From Pseudomonas sp. (lineage in GTDB: Bacteria > Pseudomonadota > Gammaproteobacteria > Pseudomonadales > Pseudomonadaceae): a DNA stretch of 64,000 nucleotides. The DNA lies in contig NZ_JAUXMX010000062.1 in the NCBI RefSeq assembly GCF_030683065.1, positions 62,001 through 126,000 of the forward strand, written 5' to 3'. The translations under genes were made by a program, and so were the position numbers. A model generated the notes under the pieces. The model was not told the DNA's origin, ran no database searches, and saw nothing but the letters and a program-made list of their open reading frames with translations. This document shows, one piece after another, positions 9,676 to 18,015 of the stretch (position 1 is the first letter of the stretch; every line of letters starts with the position of its first letter).

Positions 9676-9771
9676 GGGGCATCTCCAGGGCAGCAAGGGC
9701 GGATGAGTATGCCGTAAAAGCTGTCCACCTCGTCAGCCTCAACAAGGCTAGATTGCCGCTTAGCGCATGCA

Positions 9772-9789
9772 CAAAAGCCTGGGCTTTTG
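9772..9789 (-). terminator. Hairpin downstream of the metallo-hydrolase gene
   Basis: Perfect inverted repeat CAAAAGCC / GGCTTTTG with a two-base loop, about 45 bp beyond the metallo-hydrolase stop. Read on the minus strand the stem ends in TTTTG, so it could terminate that transcript, but the stem is AT-rich and the T run short. Confidence 0.4.
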
Positions 9790-9835
9790 ACCAAGGCCTT
9801 TTGCGTGTGATGCGCTGCTAATCAGCGGCTGTGGC

Positions 9836-10708
9836 TTACGGCCACTGCATTTCACCCTTGAGCACCTTGGCGCTCAGTTCCAGGCTGCTGGCGTCCAGCA
9901 GATCCGGGTACTTGGCTTTCATCGCTTCAATCAGCGCCTGGCTGTTCTTGGCTTTGGGCAGCGCGGCTTCCAGGTCATTGAGGTAGTTGCGGGTAAAGCG
10001 CAGGTCATCCAGGTTCAGCTTGGGCTGGCCCATAAAGTGGCCCGGCACCAGGGTTTTCGGCCCCAGCGCTTCCAGCTCATACAGAGACTTCAGCCAGGTC
10101 TGACGCGCTTGCGGCGTTTGTGCGTCGGCAATCCAGGGGTGGATGTTGGCGTAGGTCAGCACGCCGCCGACCACTGCCTTGATGCTCGGAATCCACAGGC
10201 TGGTGTGCTTGGGGTCATGGCCGATCAGTTGCAGGGTCTGGCCTTCCAGCGTCAGGTGGTCGCCTTGCAGCGCTTGCGGCACCAGGGTGCGGGCTGGCGC
10301 GGTGTCCTTGAGGATCGGGCCCCAGTAGGCCAGCTTTGGTTCACGGCTTTTCTCGATATAGGCGATGGTCTGCGGCGTGGCCAGGACCTTGGCGTTGGGG
10401 AAGGCGCGGGTCAGGGTGTCCAGGCCGAAGTAGAAATCCGGGTCGCCGTGGCTGATAAAGATGGTGGTGAGGTTTTTGCCGCTGGCTTGAATGCGCTCGA
10501 CCAGCTCCTGGGCTTCGCGGGTGGAGAACTGCGCATCGACCAGAATGGCATCGCGCTCGCCGCTGATCAGCGTCGAGGTCACTGGGAAAATCGCCTTGTC
10601 GCCTGGGTTGTAGACGTCCAGGGCCAGCGGTTGGGCAATGACGGTGGTGGCAAGGGTAAGCAGGCTGGCGCTGGTGAGCAGGCTGCGCAAGTGGTTTAGG
10701 ATCGACAT
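9836..10708 (-). CDS. Secreted metallo-beta-lactamase-fold hydrolase, variant active site
   Basis: A 290-residue protein with a signal peptide (LLTSASLLTLATTVIAQP) and an MBL fold. The usual HxHxDH metal motif is replaced by HGDPDFYFG, so several ligands of the second metal site are missing. Later metal-ligand regions are partly kept: IGHDPKHTSLWIP, and PGHF near residue 215. The loss suggests a single-metal or otherwise altered hydrolase; the substrate is unknown. It is transcribed divergently from a LysR-type regulator 100 bp away, which probably controls it. Confidence 0.82.
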   Translation of the reverse strand: MSILNHLRSLLTSASLLTLATTVIAQPLALDVYNPGDKAIFPVTSTLISGERDAILVDAQFSTREAQELVERIQASGKNLTTIFISHGDPDFYFGLDTLTRAFPNAKVLATPQTIAYIEKSREPKLAYWGPILKDTAPARTLVPQALQGDHLTLEGQTLQLIGHDPKHTSLWIPSIKAVVGGVLTYANIHPWIADAQTPQARQTWLKSLYELEALGPKTLVPGHFMGQPKLNLDDLRFTRNYLNDLEAALPKAKNSQALIEAMKAKYPDLLDASSLELSAKVLKGEMQWP

Positions 10709-10807
10709 GCTGATCTCCTGTTGAGTAAGTGAGGCGATCTTAGTTGCTTTAAATCGATCAAAAAGCCCCTTAATCTGCGCATGTTTGTTGCGCTGAATGG
10801 GCTAATA

Positions 10808-11707
10808 ATGGATCGGCTAACGGCTACGCGAGTATTTGTCGAAGTGGTGGAGCGCGGCAGCCAGACTGCTGCGGCCGAAGCGCTGGAAATGTCGCGGGCG
10901 ATGGTGTCGCGTTACCTCGGCGAGTTGGAAGCCTGGGTTGGTGCGCGCCTGCTGCACCGCACCACGCGCAAGCTGAGCCTGACCGGTGCGGGCGAGCAGT
11001 TGCTCGGCCAGTGCCGCGAGATGTTGGCCATGGCCGACGCCATGCAGAGCGTCAGCCGCACCGATGAGGCCGCGCCGCGTGGCACCTTGCGCATCGCTTG
11101 CAGCCAGTCGCTGGCCCAGGCCTGGCTGGTGCATGCGCTGGATGAGTTTATTCGCCTGTATCCGCAGGTCAGCGTCGATCTGTTGGTGGGCAGCCAGGCG
11201 GTCAATCTGGTGGAGGCACGTATCGACCTGGCCCTGCGCATTACCAATCAGCTCGACCCCAACCTGATCGCCCGGCAGCTGGTGGTGTGTCGCTCGGTGG
11301 TGTGCGCCACTCCTGCGTATCTGGCCAAGCACGGCACGCCACTGCGGCCCGAGGACCTGGCGCAGCACAATTGCCTGAGTTACGCCTATTTCGGCCGCAG
11401 CATCTGGGAGTTCAGCCGCGCCGGTGAGCCGCATGCCGTGGCGGTGAGCGGCAACCTCAGTGCCAATGAATCCATGGTGTTGCTGGAGGCCGTGTTGGCC
11501 GATATCGGCATCAGCCTGCAGCCGCGTTATTCGGTCAGCGCGCATCTGCGTGCCGGGGCGCTGGTGCAGCTGTTACCGGACTACGAACCGCAGCAGTTGG
11601 GCATCTACGCCCTGTACGGCACGCGCCGGCAGATGCCACCGGCGCTGCGGGCGTTGCTGGATTTTCTGATCGAGCGGCTGGCGGATGCGCCGGATTGGGA
11701 TATGTAG
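10808..11707 (+). CDS. LysR-family transcriptional regulator
   Basis: A 299-residue LysR regulator of the CrgA/DhcR-like branch. The winged-helix domain occupies residues 1 to 60 (MDRLTATRVFVEVVERGSQT, then AAEALEMSRAMVSRYLGELE), followed by the two-lobed effector-binding domain. The ATG at 10808 is preferred over a GTG-like start 27 bp upstream because the LysR domain conventionally begins MDRL. It is divergent from the metallo-hydrolase gene, the classic arrangement for a LysR protein and its target. Confidence 0.88.
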   Translation: MDRLTATRVFVEVVERGSQTAAAEALEMSRAMVSRYLGELEAWVGARLLHRTTRKLSLTGAGEQLLGQCREMLAMADAMQSVSRTDEAAPRGTLRIACSQSLAQAWLVHALDEFIRLYPQVSVDLLVGSQAVNLVEARIDLALRITNQLDPNLIARQLVVCRSVVCATPAYLAKHGTPLRPEDLAQHNCLSYAYFGRSIWEFSRAGEPHAVAVSGNLSANESMVLLEAVLADIGISLQPRYSVSAHLRAGALVQLLPDYEPQQLGIYALYGTRRQMPPALRALLDFLIERLADAPDWDM

Positions 11708-11714
11708 CTGGGGT

Positions 11715-12203
11715 TCAGAACGGTTTGCTGAACTGGATCAACGCCACGCGCTGTCCCTGTGGGTCACGCCGTTCGACCACTCCACTGAGTGCATAGCCAA
11801 GCTTGGGGTAGAGCAGCAGGCCGGCGCTGTTGGCGTTGAAGCACGACACCTGCATGCGTTTGGCGTGGTAATGCTCGCGCGCCAGCTGCTCCATCACCGC
11901 CACCAGATAATGCGCCACGCCATGGCCACGGGCCCAGGGTGCGACCATCAGGTTGCCCAGGGCGCAGTGGTCGTCGTAATGCCACTGATAGAAGTTGGCA
12001 AAGCCGGCGACCCGGCCATCGAGCAGCACCACGGTGCTGTCGCGGCGCTCGGCCATGGCGGCGGCCAGTTGATCGGCGCTCAACGGCCACTCGGCCTTCG
12101 GGTAGGCGAAGAACAGCTCTTGCGCATTCTGTGGGAATGCGGCGACGGCGCTCAGGTCGGCGACCATCGCCGGGCGATGGGTTAATGCGGGTGATGGTTT
12201 CAT
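11715..12203 (-). CDS. GNAT-family N-acetyltransferase
   Basis: A 162-residue acetyltransferase. The acetyl-CoA binding region reads NLMVAPWARGHGVAHYLVAVM, matching the R/Q-x-x-G-x-G/A motif of GNAT enzymes (ARGHGVA). An N-terminal phrase (HRPAMVADLSAVAAFPQNAQELFFAYPKAEWPL, in part) resembles YhbS/RimI-like small-molecule acetyltransferases. Substrate unknown. It ends 7 bp from the convergent LysR gene and begins 8 bp after the stop of the DUF4136 lipoprotein gene, so it may be read from the same transcript. Confidence 0.85.
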   Translation of the reverse strand: MKPSPALTHRPAMVADLSAVAAFPQNAQELFFAYPKAEWPLSADQLAAAMAERRDSTVVLLDGRVAGFANFYQWHYDDHCALGNLMVAPWARGHGVAHYLVAVMEQLAREHYHAKRMQVSCFNANSAGLLLYPKLGYALSGVVERRDPQGQRVALIQFSKPF

Positions 12204-12211
12204 GGTGCGTC

Positions 12212-12775
12212 CTAGCGGGGTGGGTATTGGCTGAGTACCTTGGCCACCGCCTCACGAATTGCCGCGCTGCGCTCGGCAGGACCTGGTTGGTTGCTGCGCA
12301 GGGTTTGCGCGGCGCTACCGCGCCAGACCAACTTGCCGTCCTTGCTGTCGAACAGGTCGATTTGCAGGGTGCCGACCTGATAATCCACCGTGCGCGTTTC
12401 GACGTAGGTCGGGCCACCCCAGAAACCGCCGCCCCACGGGTTGCCCCAGGCGCCGCCAGCATGGGTGCTGACCTGCTGCTGGCGGTTATCGACGATTAAC
12501 CAGGCCTGCACCTTGAGGTCGCTGGTCTTTCCCGCAGGCGCCAGGCGTAGGCCGCGCTGGTCGAGTTGCTCGGCGACTGCGCTGCGGATGCGTTGCTCGG
12601 TCAGGTCGCTGTTGATTCGCGGGTCGTCGGGTTTGTAGCGCAGGGCCGGCTCCTGCCAGCTCCAACTGCGGTAGGCGGCGAAGTCGCGGCCAGGGTCGAA
12701 GTCCCGATTGAGCTGGGTGGTTTGGCAGGCGCCGAGCAACAGCAGGGCGGGGATCAGCAGCAGGTGCAAACGCAT
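12212..12775 (-). CDS. DUF4136 lipoprotein (first paralogue)
   Basis: A 187-residue putative outer-membrane or periplasmic lipoprotein with the lipobox LLGACQTT and then a DUF4136 domain. Characteristic blocks are DFAAYRSWSWQEP, a variable hydrophilic centre, and VGTLQIDLFDSKDGKLVWRG followed by IREAVAKVLSQYPPR. The C-terminal IDLFD..LVW and YPP motifs are shared with the next gene, so the two are paralogues. Function of the family is unknown. The gene lies 70 bp from the paralogue and 8 bp from the GNAT gene. Confidence 0.83.
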   Translation of the reverse strand: MRLHLLLIPALLLLGACQTTQLNRDFDPGRDFAAYRSWSWQEPALRYKPDDPRINSDLTEQRIRSAVAEQLDQRGLRLAPAGKTSDLKVQAWLIVDNRQQQVSTHAGGAWGNPWGGGFWGGPTYVETRTVDYQVGTLQIDLFDSKDGKLVWRGSAAQTLRSNQPGPAERSAAIREAVAKVLSQYPPR

Positions 12776-12845
12776 GGTAGAACCTCCTGGGTCCTTGGCT
12801 GGTTTTACGCCGGTGCGTGCGCCAAGGGCCGATGATTGCGCTGTA

Positions 12846-13442
12846 TCAGGTTGGCGGGTAATTGGCCAAGGCGCGTTGCAGGGCTGAGCGCAGTGCCTTG
12901 TTGCGTTCGCTCTGGCTGCCGTCGCTGAGCATTTCGGCGCTGCCGCTCCACACGGCTTGGCCGTCCTGGCCGTCGAACAGGTCGATGCGCACTACCAATA
13001 CCTCTTCTTCATAGGTGCGCACCAGCGGTGTACTGCCCCGCAGGCCATAGTCGTTCGAGTAGCGGCTGTGGCCGTAATAGCCGCCATAGTGATCGGCGAC
13101 CTGACGAATGCGCCGCTCCAGGTGGACCGCGCTGCTGACTTCGAGGTCTGCGGCCACACCGGTTTGGGCTGGGCGCAGGCCGCGCTGATCGAGGGCGTTA
13201 CTCAGCGCCTCTTGTACCAGCGCTGAACTGGCCCAAGCACTGCCTGCTGGTGGTTGGCCGTCGCGCCAGGCCCAGTTGCGGTAGCGCGCATAATCACGCG
13301 CTGGCGCCGGGTAGGCGCTGCGGTCTAGTTGGCTGTCGGCATGCGCGGGGGCTGGCGGCAATGCAGTGGACTGCGCCGTATAAGGGTTCTGGCTCTGGCA
13401 GGCGGCCAGAGTCAGGCATAACAACAGTGCTATGCGGTTCAT
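12846..13442 (-). CDS. DUF4136 lipoprotein (second paralogue)
   Basis: A 198-residue lipoprotein with lipobox LTLAACQSQ and a DUF4136 domain (DYARYRNWAWRDGQP, VVRIDLFDGQDGQAVWSGSAE, ending LANYPPT). It is clearly related to the downstream gene but diverged well beyond recent duplication; it has extra Tyr/Gly-rich sequence in the centre (HYGGYYGHSRYSNDYG). Both are probably expressed together. Role unknown. Confidence 0.83.
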   Translation of the reverse strand: MNRIALLLCLTLAACQSQNPYTAQSTALPPAPAHADSQLDRSAYPAPARDYARYRNWAWRDGQPPAGSAWASSALVQEALSNALDQRGLRPAQTGVAADLEVSSAVHLERRIRQVADHYGGYYGHSRYSNDYGLRGSTPLVRTYEEEVLVVRIDLFDGQDGQAVWSGSAEMLSDGSQSERNKALRSALQRALANYPPT

Positions 13443-13454
13443 TGTCCCCTCCTG

Positions 13455-14204
13455 TCAATGCGGGCGGCAGATCCAATGCAGATAGCGGCCCAGGCCGGCA
13501 AAACTTGGGTGGCGGCGGTAGGCCAGCTCCATTTCCAGCAGGTCGATCAGCTCGGCCTTGGCCTGGAACTCACGGGGCATATAGTCATGGAAAACCCGGA
13601 TGCCACTCTGGCTTTCGACCTGCCAATACGCCTCGAGTTGCGTCGCCAGCTCGCGCGGATCTATCGGTTGCTGCGGGGTCAGGCTCTGCTTCTCGCCGGC
13701 GAACTCGGCCTTGCGCAGCTTGCGGAAATGGCCCTTGAGCAGGTTACGGTAGATCAGCGCATCCTTGTTGTAGAAGGCCAGCGACAGCCAGCCGCCGGGC
13801 GCGCAAAGCTGGTGCAGCACCGGCAGTATGGCCGCCGGTTCGGCCAGCCACTCGAGCACCGCGTGGCAGACCACCAGGTCGTAGGGTTGCTGAAGCTGGC
13901 CGAGCAGATCCTGCCAGGGCGCCTGGATAAAGGTCGCCTGTTGCCCGGCGGCGGCAAAGCGCTCGCGGGCGCCATTGAGCATCGGTTCAGCCGGCTCGGC
14001 CAGGGTCACCTGATGGCCGCGTTCGGCCAACCACAGCGCCATATGGCCCAGGCCTGCGCCTATATCCAGCACCCGTAGCGGTCGATCCGGCAGGACCTCG
14101 GCCAGGTCGGCCTGGAGTACCGCCAGGCGAATCGCACCCTTGGCGCCGCCATAGATCTTCTCGGCAAAGCGCGTTGCCAGTTCATCGAAATGCCGGTCGC
14201 TCAT
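13455..14204 (-). CDS. cmoM: tRNA 5-carboxymethoxyuridine methyltransferase
   Basis: SAM-dependent methyltransferase of 249 residues matching CmoM (formerly SmtA), which methylates the carboxyl group of cmo5U at the tRNA wobble position to give mcmo5U. The SAM-binding motif I is VLDIGAGLGHMALWLAERGH, motif II-like VTLAEPAEPML, and the motif IV region DLVVCHAVLEWLAEP. Its start overlaps the stop of the MazG-like gene by 4 bp, so it is the last gene of the ada operon. Confidence 0.88.
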   Translation of the reverse strand: MSDRHFDELATRFAEKIYGGAKGAIRLAVLQADLAEVLPDRPLRVLDIGAGLGHMALWLAERGHQVTLAEPAEPMLNGARERFAAAGQQATFIQAPWQDLLGQLQQPYDLVVCHAVLEWLAEPAAILPVLHQLCAPGGWLSLAFYNKDALIYRNLLKGHFRKLRKAEFAGEKQSLTPQQPIDPRELATQLEAYWQVESQSGIRVFHDYMPREFQAKAELIDLLEMELAYRRHPSFAGLGRYLHWICRPH

Positions 14205-14506
14205 GGGGTGAACCGCCGTTCGCTATCGGCCAGCTTGGCGCGCACCGCCTGTTGCATGTCGATGCCCAGTTCGCTGCACAGCAGCAGCAGATAAAGCACG
14301 ATATCGCCCACTTCCTGGCCGGCATGCTCCAGCTGCTCGGCGCTAAGCTGGCGTGATTGCGCCTCGCTCAGCCACTGGAAGATTTCCACCAGTTCGGCCA
14401 TCTCCACACTGGCGGCCATGGCCAGGTTCTTCGGGCTGTGGAATGGCTGCCAGTCGTTGCGGTCGCGGATAGCGTGCAAGCGGGTGGTGAGTTCAGTCAG
14501 GTTCAT
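14201..14506 (-). CDS. MazG-like nucleotide pyrophosphohydrolase
   Basis: A 101-residue single-domain member of the MazG/RS21-C6 all-alpha pyrophosphatases. The metal-binding pattern EIFQW then EVGDIVLYLLLLCSELGID (ExxE-type and ExxD-type residues) is visible. Related small proteins hydrolyse dCTP or modified dNTPs to the monophosphate, a housecleaning role. Its start overlaps the ada stop by 4 bp and its stop overlaps the cmoM start by 4 bp. Coupling to a DNA alkylation repair gene fits removal of damaged nucleotides, which is inference. Confidence 0.85.
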   Translation of the reverse strand: MNLTELTTRLHAIRDRNDWQPFHSPKNLAMAASVEMAELVEIFQWLSEAQSRQLSAEQLEHAGQEVGDIVLYLLLLCSELGIDMQQAVRAKLADSERRFTP

Positions 14507-15618
14507 GCGGCTCCGGTGGGCTGCGCGGGTGTGGGCGCGTATTGTTTCACGGGGTCGGATTGGCTACCAGATGCGCCCGCTCGTCCATCTGCTGCCAGGG
14601 TTTCGCCCTCGAGCAGCGCCACCTTGCGCGCCAGCCCCCAGCGGTAACCGCTCAGCGCGCCATTGGCGCCGATCACCCGATGGCAGGGCACCAGCAACCC
14701 CAGTGGATTACTCGCGCAGGCCCGCGCCACTGCACGCGGGTGGCTGCCGATGCTGGCGGCCAGCTCGCCATAGCTGCGGGTCTGGCCGACCGGGATTTGC
14801 CGCAGCGCGCGCCATACCTGCTGCTGAAACACCGTGCCGCGCAAGTCCAGGGGTAACTGCGCGGCCCGCTGTGGGGTTTCGATTTGCGCGATGACCTGCT
14901 GCAGCCAGCTGCCGAGGTCGGCGTCGTCGCGCTGCAGCTGGGCGGCGGCGAAGCGCTGGCGCAGCTCACTTTGCAGCGTTTCGGCGGTGTCGCCGAACAA
15001 CAGGGCGCAGACGCCCTTGGCGCTGCTCGCCAGCAGCAACTGACCGAGCGGGCAGGCGGCGATGGCATAACGCAGGGTTTCGCCGGCGCCTTGCCGGCGT
15101 CGTTGGGCCGGGCTCAAGCCGTCGTCCTGTTCGTACAGCGCGCGGGTGCCGCAATAGCCGGCTGCCAGCGCCGCATCGAGTACCGACTCGGCCTGCGGCA
15201 GGCTGGCTTGCAGTTGCGTGCGGCGGTTCGCGTCGGCCCAGGCCTTGGGCGTCAGCCCGGTGCGCGCCTTGAAGGCACGCGCCAGGTGCGAGGCGGACAG
15301 GCCAATGCGCGCGGCGAGTTGGGCCAGGCTAGGTGTTTTGTCCTGCTCGACCAGCAGGCGGCAGGCGGCGGTAACCAGTGCATCCAGCTGTTCGGCCGGG
15401 CTGGCACCCTGCGGCGAGCAGCGTCGGCATGGACGGAAACCGGCGGCTTCTGCACTCTGCGCATCGGCATGGAAGCTGACATTGCGCCGCAGCGGTCGGC
15501 GCGCCGGGCAGCTCGGCCGGCAGTAGATGCCAGTGGAGCGTACGGCGAAGACGAACTGGTTATCGCGCATGGCATCGCGGGCGCAGACGGCTTGCCAGCA
15601 GAGGTCGGGGTCGAGCAT
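14503..15618 (-). CDS. ada: Bifunctional Ada: AraC-type activator and methylated-DNA methyltransferase
   Basis: A 371-residue Ada protein. The N-terminal zinc domain has the four cysteines C33, C37, C64 and C67 (IYCRPSCPARRP and FRPCRRC), C33 being the methylphosphotriester acceptor. An AraC helix-turn-helix follows (LAARIGLSASHLARAFKART), then the O6-methylguanine methyltransferase domain with PCHRVIG. The ATG at 15618 has GGAG seven bases upstream; the open frame extends 88 residues further but without Ada homology. It repairs alkylated DNA and activates its own operon after methyl transfer. The operon continues into the MazG-like gene and cmoM. Confidence 0.92.
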   Translation of the reverse strand: MLDPDLCWQAVCARDAMRDNQFVFAVRSTGIYCRPSCPARRPLRRNVSFHADAQSAEAAGFRPCRRCSPQGASPAEQLDALVTAACRLLVEQDKTPSLAQLAARIGLSASHLARAFKARTGLTPKAWADANRRTQLQASLPQAESVLDAALAAGYCGTRALYEQDDGLSPAQRRRQGAGETLRYAIAACPLGQLLLASSAKGVCALLFGDTAETLQSELRQRFAAAQLQRDDADLGSWLQQVIAQIETPQRAAQLPLDLRGTVFQQQVWRALRQIPVGQTRSYGELAASIGSHPRAVARACASNPLGLLVPCHRVIGANGALSGYRWGLARKVALLEGETLAADGRAGASGSQSDPVKQYAPTPAQPTGAA

Positions 15619-15963
15619 GGCGCAGCTCCACGAAATGATGCCTTGATTGTCGACCCTTGCGCCGATCACGCCAATGCGAATCGCGCTTTTAAACAGGCTG
15701 CGCGCAGGCGCCGTTGCCGACCTGATTTTTGCGATGTCCCGGTTAACTGTTGCGCGAGCCAAGCCGAGGCTGCGCTCAACGCCAACTTGCAATGCCTGGT
15801 GGGCATGGAGCGCTGTTTTTCGCTGGCCAAGACGATTTTCGGCAATATTTATTGGTCGGCAATTAGACACATGGCGATCCATGGGCTGGGTTCTGTCGCA
15901 GGATTGCCGTATAACGGGGCGGCATACGCGAATAGGGCAACACAGGACCCCTGATTAAAGCTA
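15619..15963. other. Intergenic region between ada and the RIO kinase gene
   Basis: 345 bp between divergent genes. Apart from the Ada-box-like octamer I see no gene or structured RNA; the AT-richer part around 15830 to 15870 is the likely promoter area for the kinase gene. Confidence 0.5.
15682..15689 (-). promoter_or_regulatory. Possible Ada box
   Basis: AAAGCGCG on the minus strand about 65 bp upstream of the ada start codon, one base different from the E. coli Ada box AAAGCGCA. Position suits self-activation. The motif is short, so chance occurrence is possible. Confidence 0.35.
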
Positions 15964-16851
15964 ATGAAGACGCCAAAACGTATTGAACCCCTGGTCGAGG
16001 CTGGTCTGGTCGACGAAGTGATACGCCCGCTGATGAGTGGCAAGGAAGCTGCGGTGTACGTTGTACGCTGCGGTGATGAATTGCGCTGCGCCAAGGTCTA
16101 CAAAGAGGCCAACAAGCGTAGTTTCCGTCAGGCCGCGCAGTACCAGGAAGGTCGCAAGGTGCGCAGCAGCCGCGATACGCGGGCCATGACCAAGGGCACC
16201 AAGTACGGCCGCAAAGGCCAGGAAGATGCCTGGCAGAACGCCGAAGTGGCCGCTCTGTTCCATCTGGCTGGCGCCGGGGTGCGCGTGCCCAAGCCCTACG
16301 ACTTTCTCGAGGGTGTGCTGCTGATGGAGCTGGTGCTCGACGATGAGGGCGACGTTGCGCCGCGCCTCAATGACGTTGACCTGCACCCGGAAGACGCCCG
16401 CGAATTCCATGCCTTCATGATCGGTGAAGTGGTCAAGATGCTCTGCGCCGGTCTGGTGCACGGTGACTTGTCCGAGTTCAACGTGCTGCTGGGGCCTGAA
16501 GGCCCGGTGATCATCGACTTGCCGCAAGCCGTCGATGCCGCCGCCAACAGCCATGCCTTCAGCATGCTCGAGCGCGATGTGGGCAATATGTCGGCCTATT
16601 TCGGCCAGTTCGCCCCGGAGCTCAAGTTCAGCAAGTACGCCAAGGAAATGTGGGCGCTGTACGAGGCGGGCGAGTTGACCCCCGATAGCCCGCTGACCGG
16701 CGAATTTGATGATCCTGAAGAGGCCGCCGATATCGACGCGGTGATGCGCGAGATCAAGGCCACCCTGGCCGACGAAGCGCGCCGTCAGGCACTGCTGAAC
16801 GCCGAAGACGCGCCCGTCGGCGAAGAACCGCCGCCGCCCTGGGCGCAGTAG
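15964..16851 (+). CDS. RIO1-type serine protein kinase
   Basis: A 295-residue atypical protein kinase of the RIO family, like the PA4780 type of Pseudomonas. The nucleotide-binding lysine is in RCAKVYKEANKRSF, the catalytic loop is HGDLSEFNVL and the metal-binding segment is IIDLPQAVDAAAN, where DLPQ replaces the DFG of ordinary kinases as usual for RIO proteins. The kinase fold spans roughly residues 20 to 225, with an acidic C-terminal tail. Bacterial RIO kinases have few known substrates. The gene is monocistronic. Confidence 0.9.
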   Translation: MKTPKRIEPLVEAGLVDEVIRPLMSGKEAAVYVVRCGDELRCAKVYKEANKRSFRQAAQYQEGRKVRSSRDTRAMTKGTKYGRKGQEDAWQNAEVAALFHLAGAGVRVPKPYDFLEGVLLMELVLDDEGDVAPRLNDVDLHPEDAREFHAFMIGEVVKMLCAGLVHGDLSEFNVLLGPEGPVIIDLPQAVDAAANSHAFSMLERDVGNMSAYFGQFAPELKFSKYAKEMWALYEAGELTPDSPLTGEFDDPEEAADIDAVMREIKATLADEARRQALLNAEDAPVGEEPPPPWAQ

Positions 16852-17034
16852 TTCGCCGCCCAGAGCGTTTTTGGCGATCAGGGTGTCACTCGCCGCAGGC
16901 AGTGCACCTTGGCCCGGCGGTGCGGCATAGCGCTGTCGGGTTGTTGCCAGCCGCCCTACCTGCTAACGGATCGCCGCCCGGGCAGACTGACGAATGTGCA
17001 GCGCCCGCGGTAGGCGAGCGTTTTGCACACGCGC

Positions 17035-17469
17035 TCAGTTGCCCGGGTAGTCGGTCAGCACGCGCTCGTTGCCCTGCTGGTCGAGGCCGATGACCTGGTA
17101 GGCGTGCTTGCGATCGCCCATCTCCATGCCCGGCGAGCCGGTCGGCATGCCCGGTACCGCGACACCGAGCAGGTCAGGCTGCTGGCGCAGTTTGAGGATG
17201 TCGACAGCCGGTACGTGGCCCTCGACGAACTTGCCGTCGATCACCCCGGTGTGACAGGAGGCCAGGCGTGGCGGGACGCCAAGGCGCTGCTTGACCGCGC
17301 TCATGTCGCTTTCTACGTGGTCATTGACCTTGAAACCATTGTCTTGCAGGTGGCTGATCCAGGCTTTGCAGCAGCCGCAATTTGCATCGCGGTGCACGTC
17401 GATGCTGATCGGCTCCGCGGCCTGGACGAACCCGGCGAAGAGGCTGGCGATAAGGATTAACGGGCGCAT
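17035..17469 (-). CDS. DUF411 periplasmic metal-binding protein
   Basis: A 144-residue protein with signal peptide (LIASLFAGFVQAAEP) and a DUF411 domain. The N-terminal CGCCKAWISHL resembles a metal-binding or thioredoxin-like cysteine cluster, and GVPPRLASCHTGVIDGKFVEGHVP is the family signature. DUF411 proteins are often encoded near copper resistance genes and are assumed to bind copper; no copper genes lie nearby here. It is divergent from the small membrane protein gene downstream. Confidence 0.85.
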   Translation of the reverse strand: MRPLILIASLFAGFVQAAEPISIDVHRDANCGCCKAWISHLQDNGFKVNDHVESDMSAVKQRLGVPPRLASCHTGVIDGKFVEGHVPAVDILKLRQQPDLLGVAVPGMPTGSPGMEMGDRKHAYQVIGLDQQGNERVLTDYPGN

Positions 17470-17602
17470 GCGGGAACTCCATTGTGGGTCGTTGGCCGAG
17501 CATAACGCTGTCCCTGCCCCGGGGCCAAATCAGCGGCTGTATCCGGATATGCCTTGGGCAGCCTATGCTGCGCAGACAATTTATGGGGTAGGGGAGCTGG
17601 CG

Positions 17603-17989
17603 ATGTTGTTTGCACGGGTGATTCTGTTGATTCAGTTGGTGTCGCTGGCCGGTTTGGGTCTGGCTTATTTCGTTCGTCCCCACGAGATGGCCAATCTCAG
17701 TGGGATGTTGCTGATGGCGCCTGCCGCAGCGACCGATGTACGCGCCTATTACGGCGGCCTGCAGATCGGTCTGGCGGCGTTCCTGGCCTTGGCCCTCAGT
17801 CGCCTCGACCTGGCCCGCGCCGCGCTGACCCTGCTGGTGCTGCTCTACAGCTCGCTGGGATTGGCGCGCATCGGTGGTCTGTGGCTCGACGGCGGCGCCC
17901 AGCAGACGTTTAACCTGCTGGCATTGCTGATCGAGGTGGTCTTTGCCGGGTTAGCCTTCTGGGCCTTGCGCGGGTTGAGGCGCGCGTAG
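17603..17989 (+). CDS. Small four-helix membrane protein, DUF4345-like
   Basis: A 128-residue integral membrane protein with four hydrophobic helices and the phrase SGMLLMAPAAATDVRAYYGG, which fits DUF4345-type proteins. Function unknown. I chose the ATG at 17603 because GGGGAGCTGGCG precedes it and the first helix starts right after; the longer open frame upstream has no membrane or family character. It is convergent with trmA. Confidence 0.75.
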   Translation: MLFARVILLIQLVSLAGLGLAYFVRPHEMANLSGMLLMAPAAATDVRAYYGGLQIGLAAFLALALSRLDLARAALTLLVLLYSSLGLARIGGLWLDGGAQQTFNLLALLIEVVFAGLAFWALRGLRRA

Positions 17990-18015
17990 ACGGAGGCTGG
18001 CGCTGCGCTGCCAGC

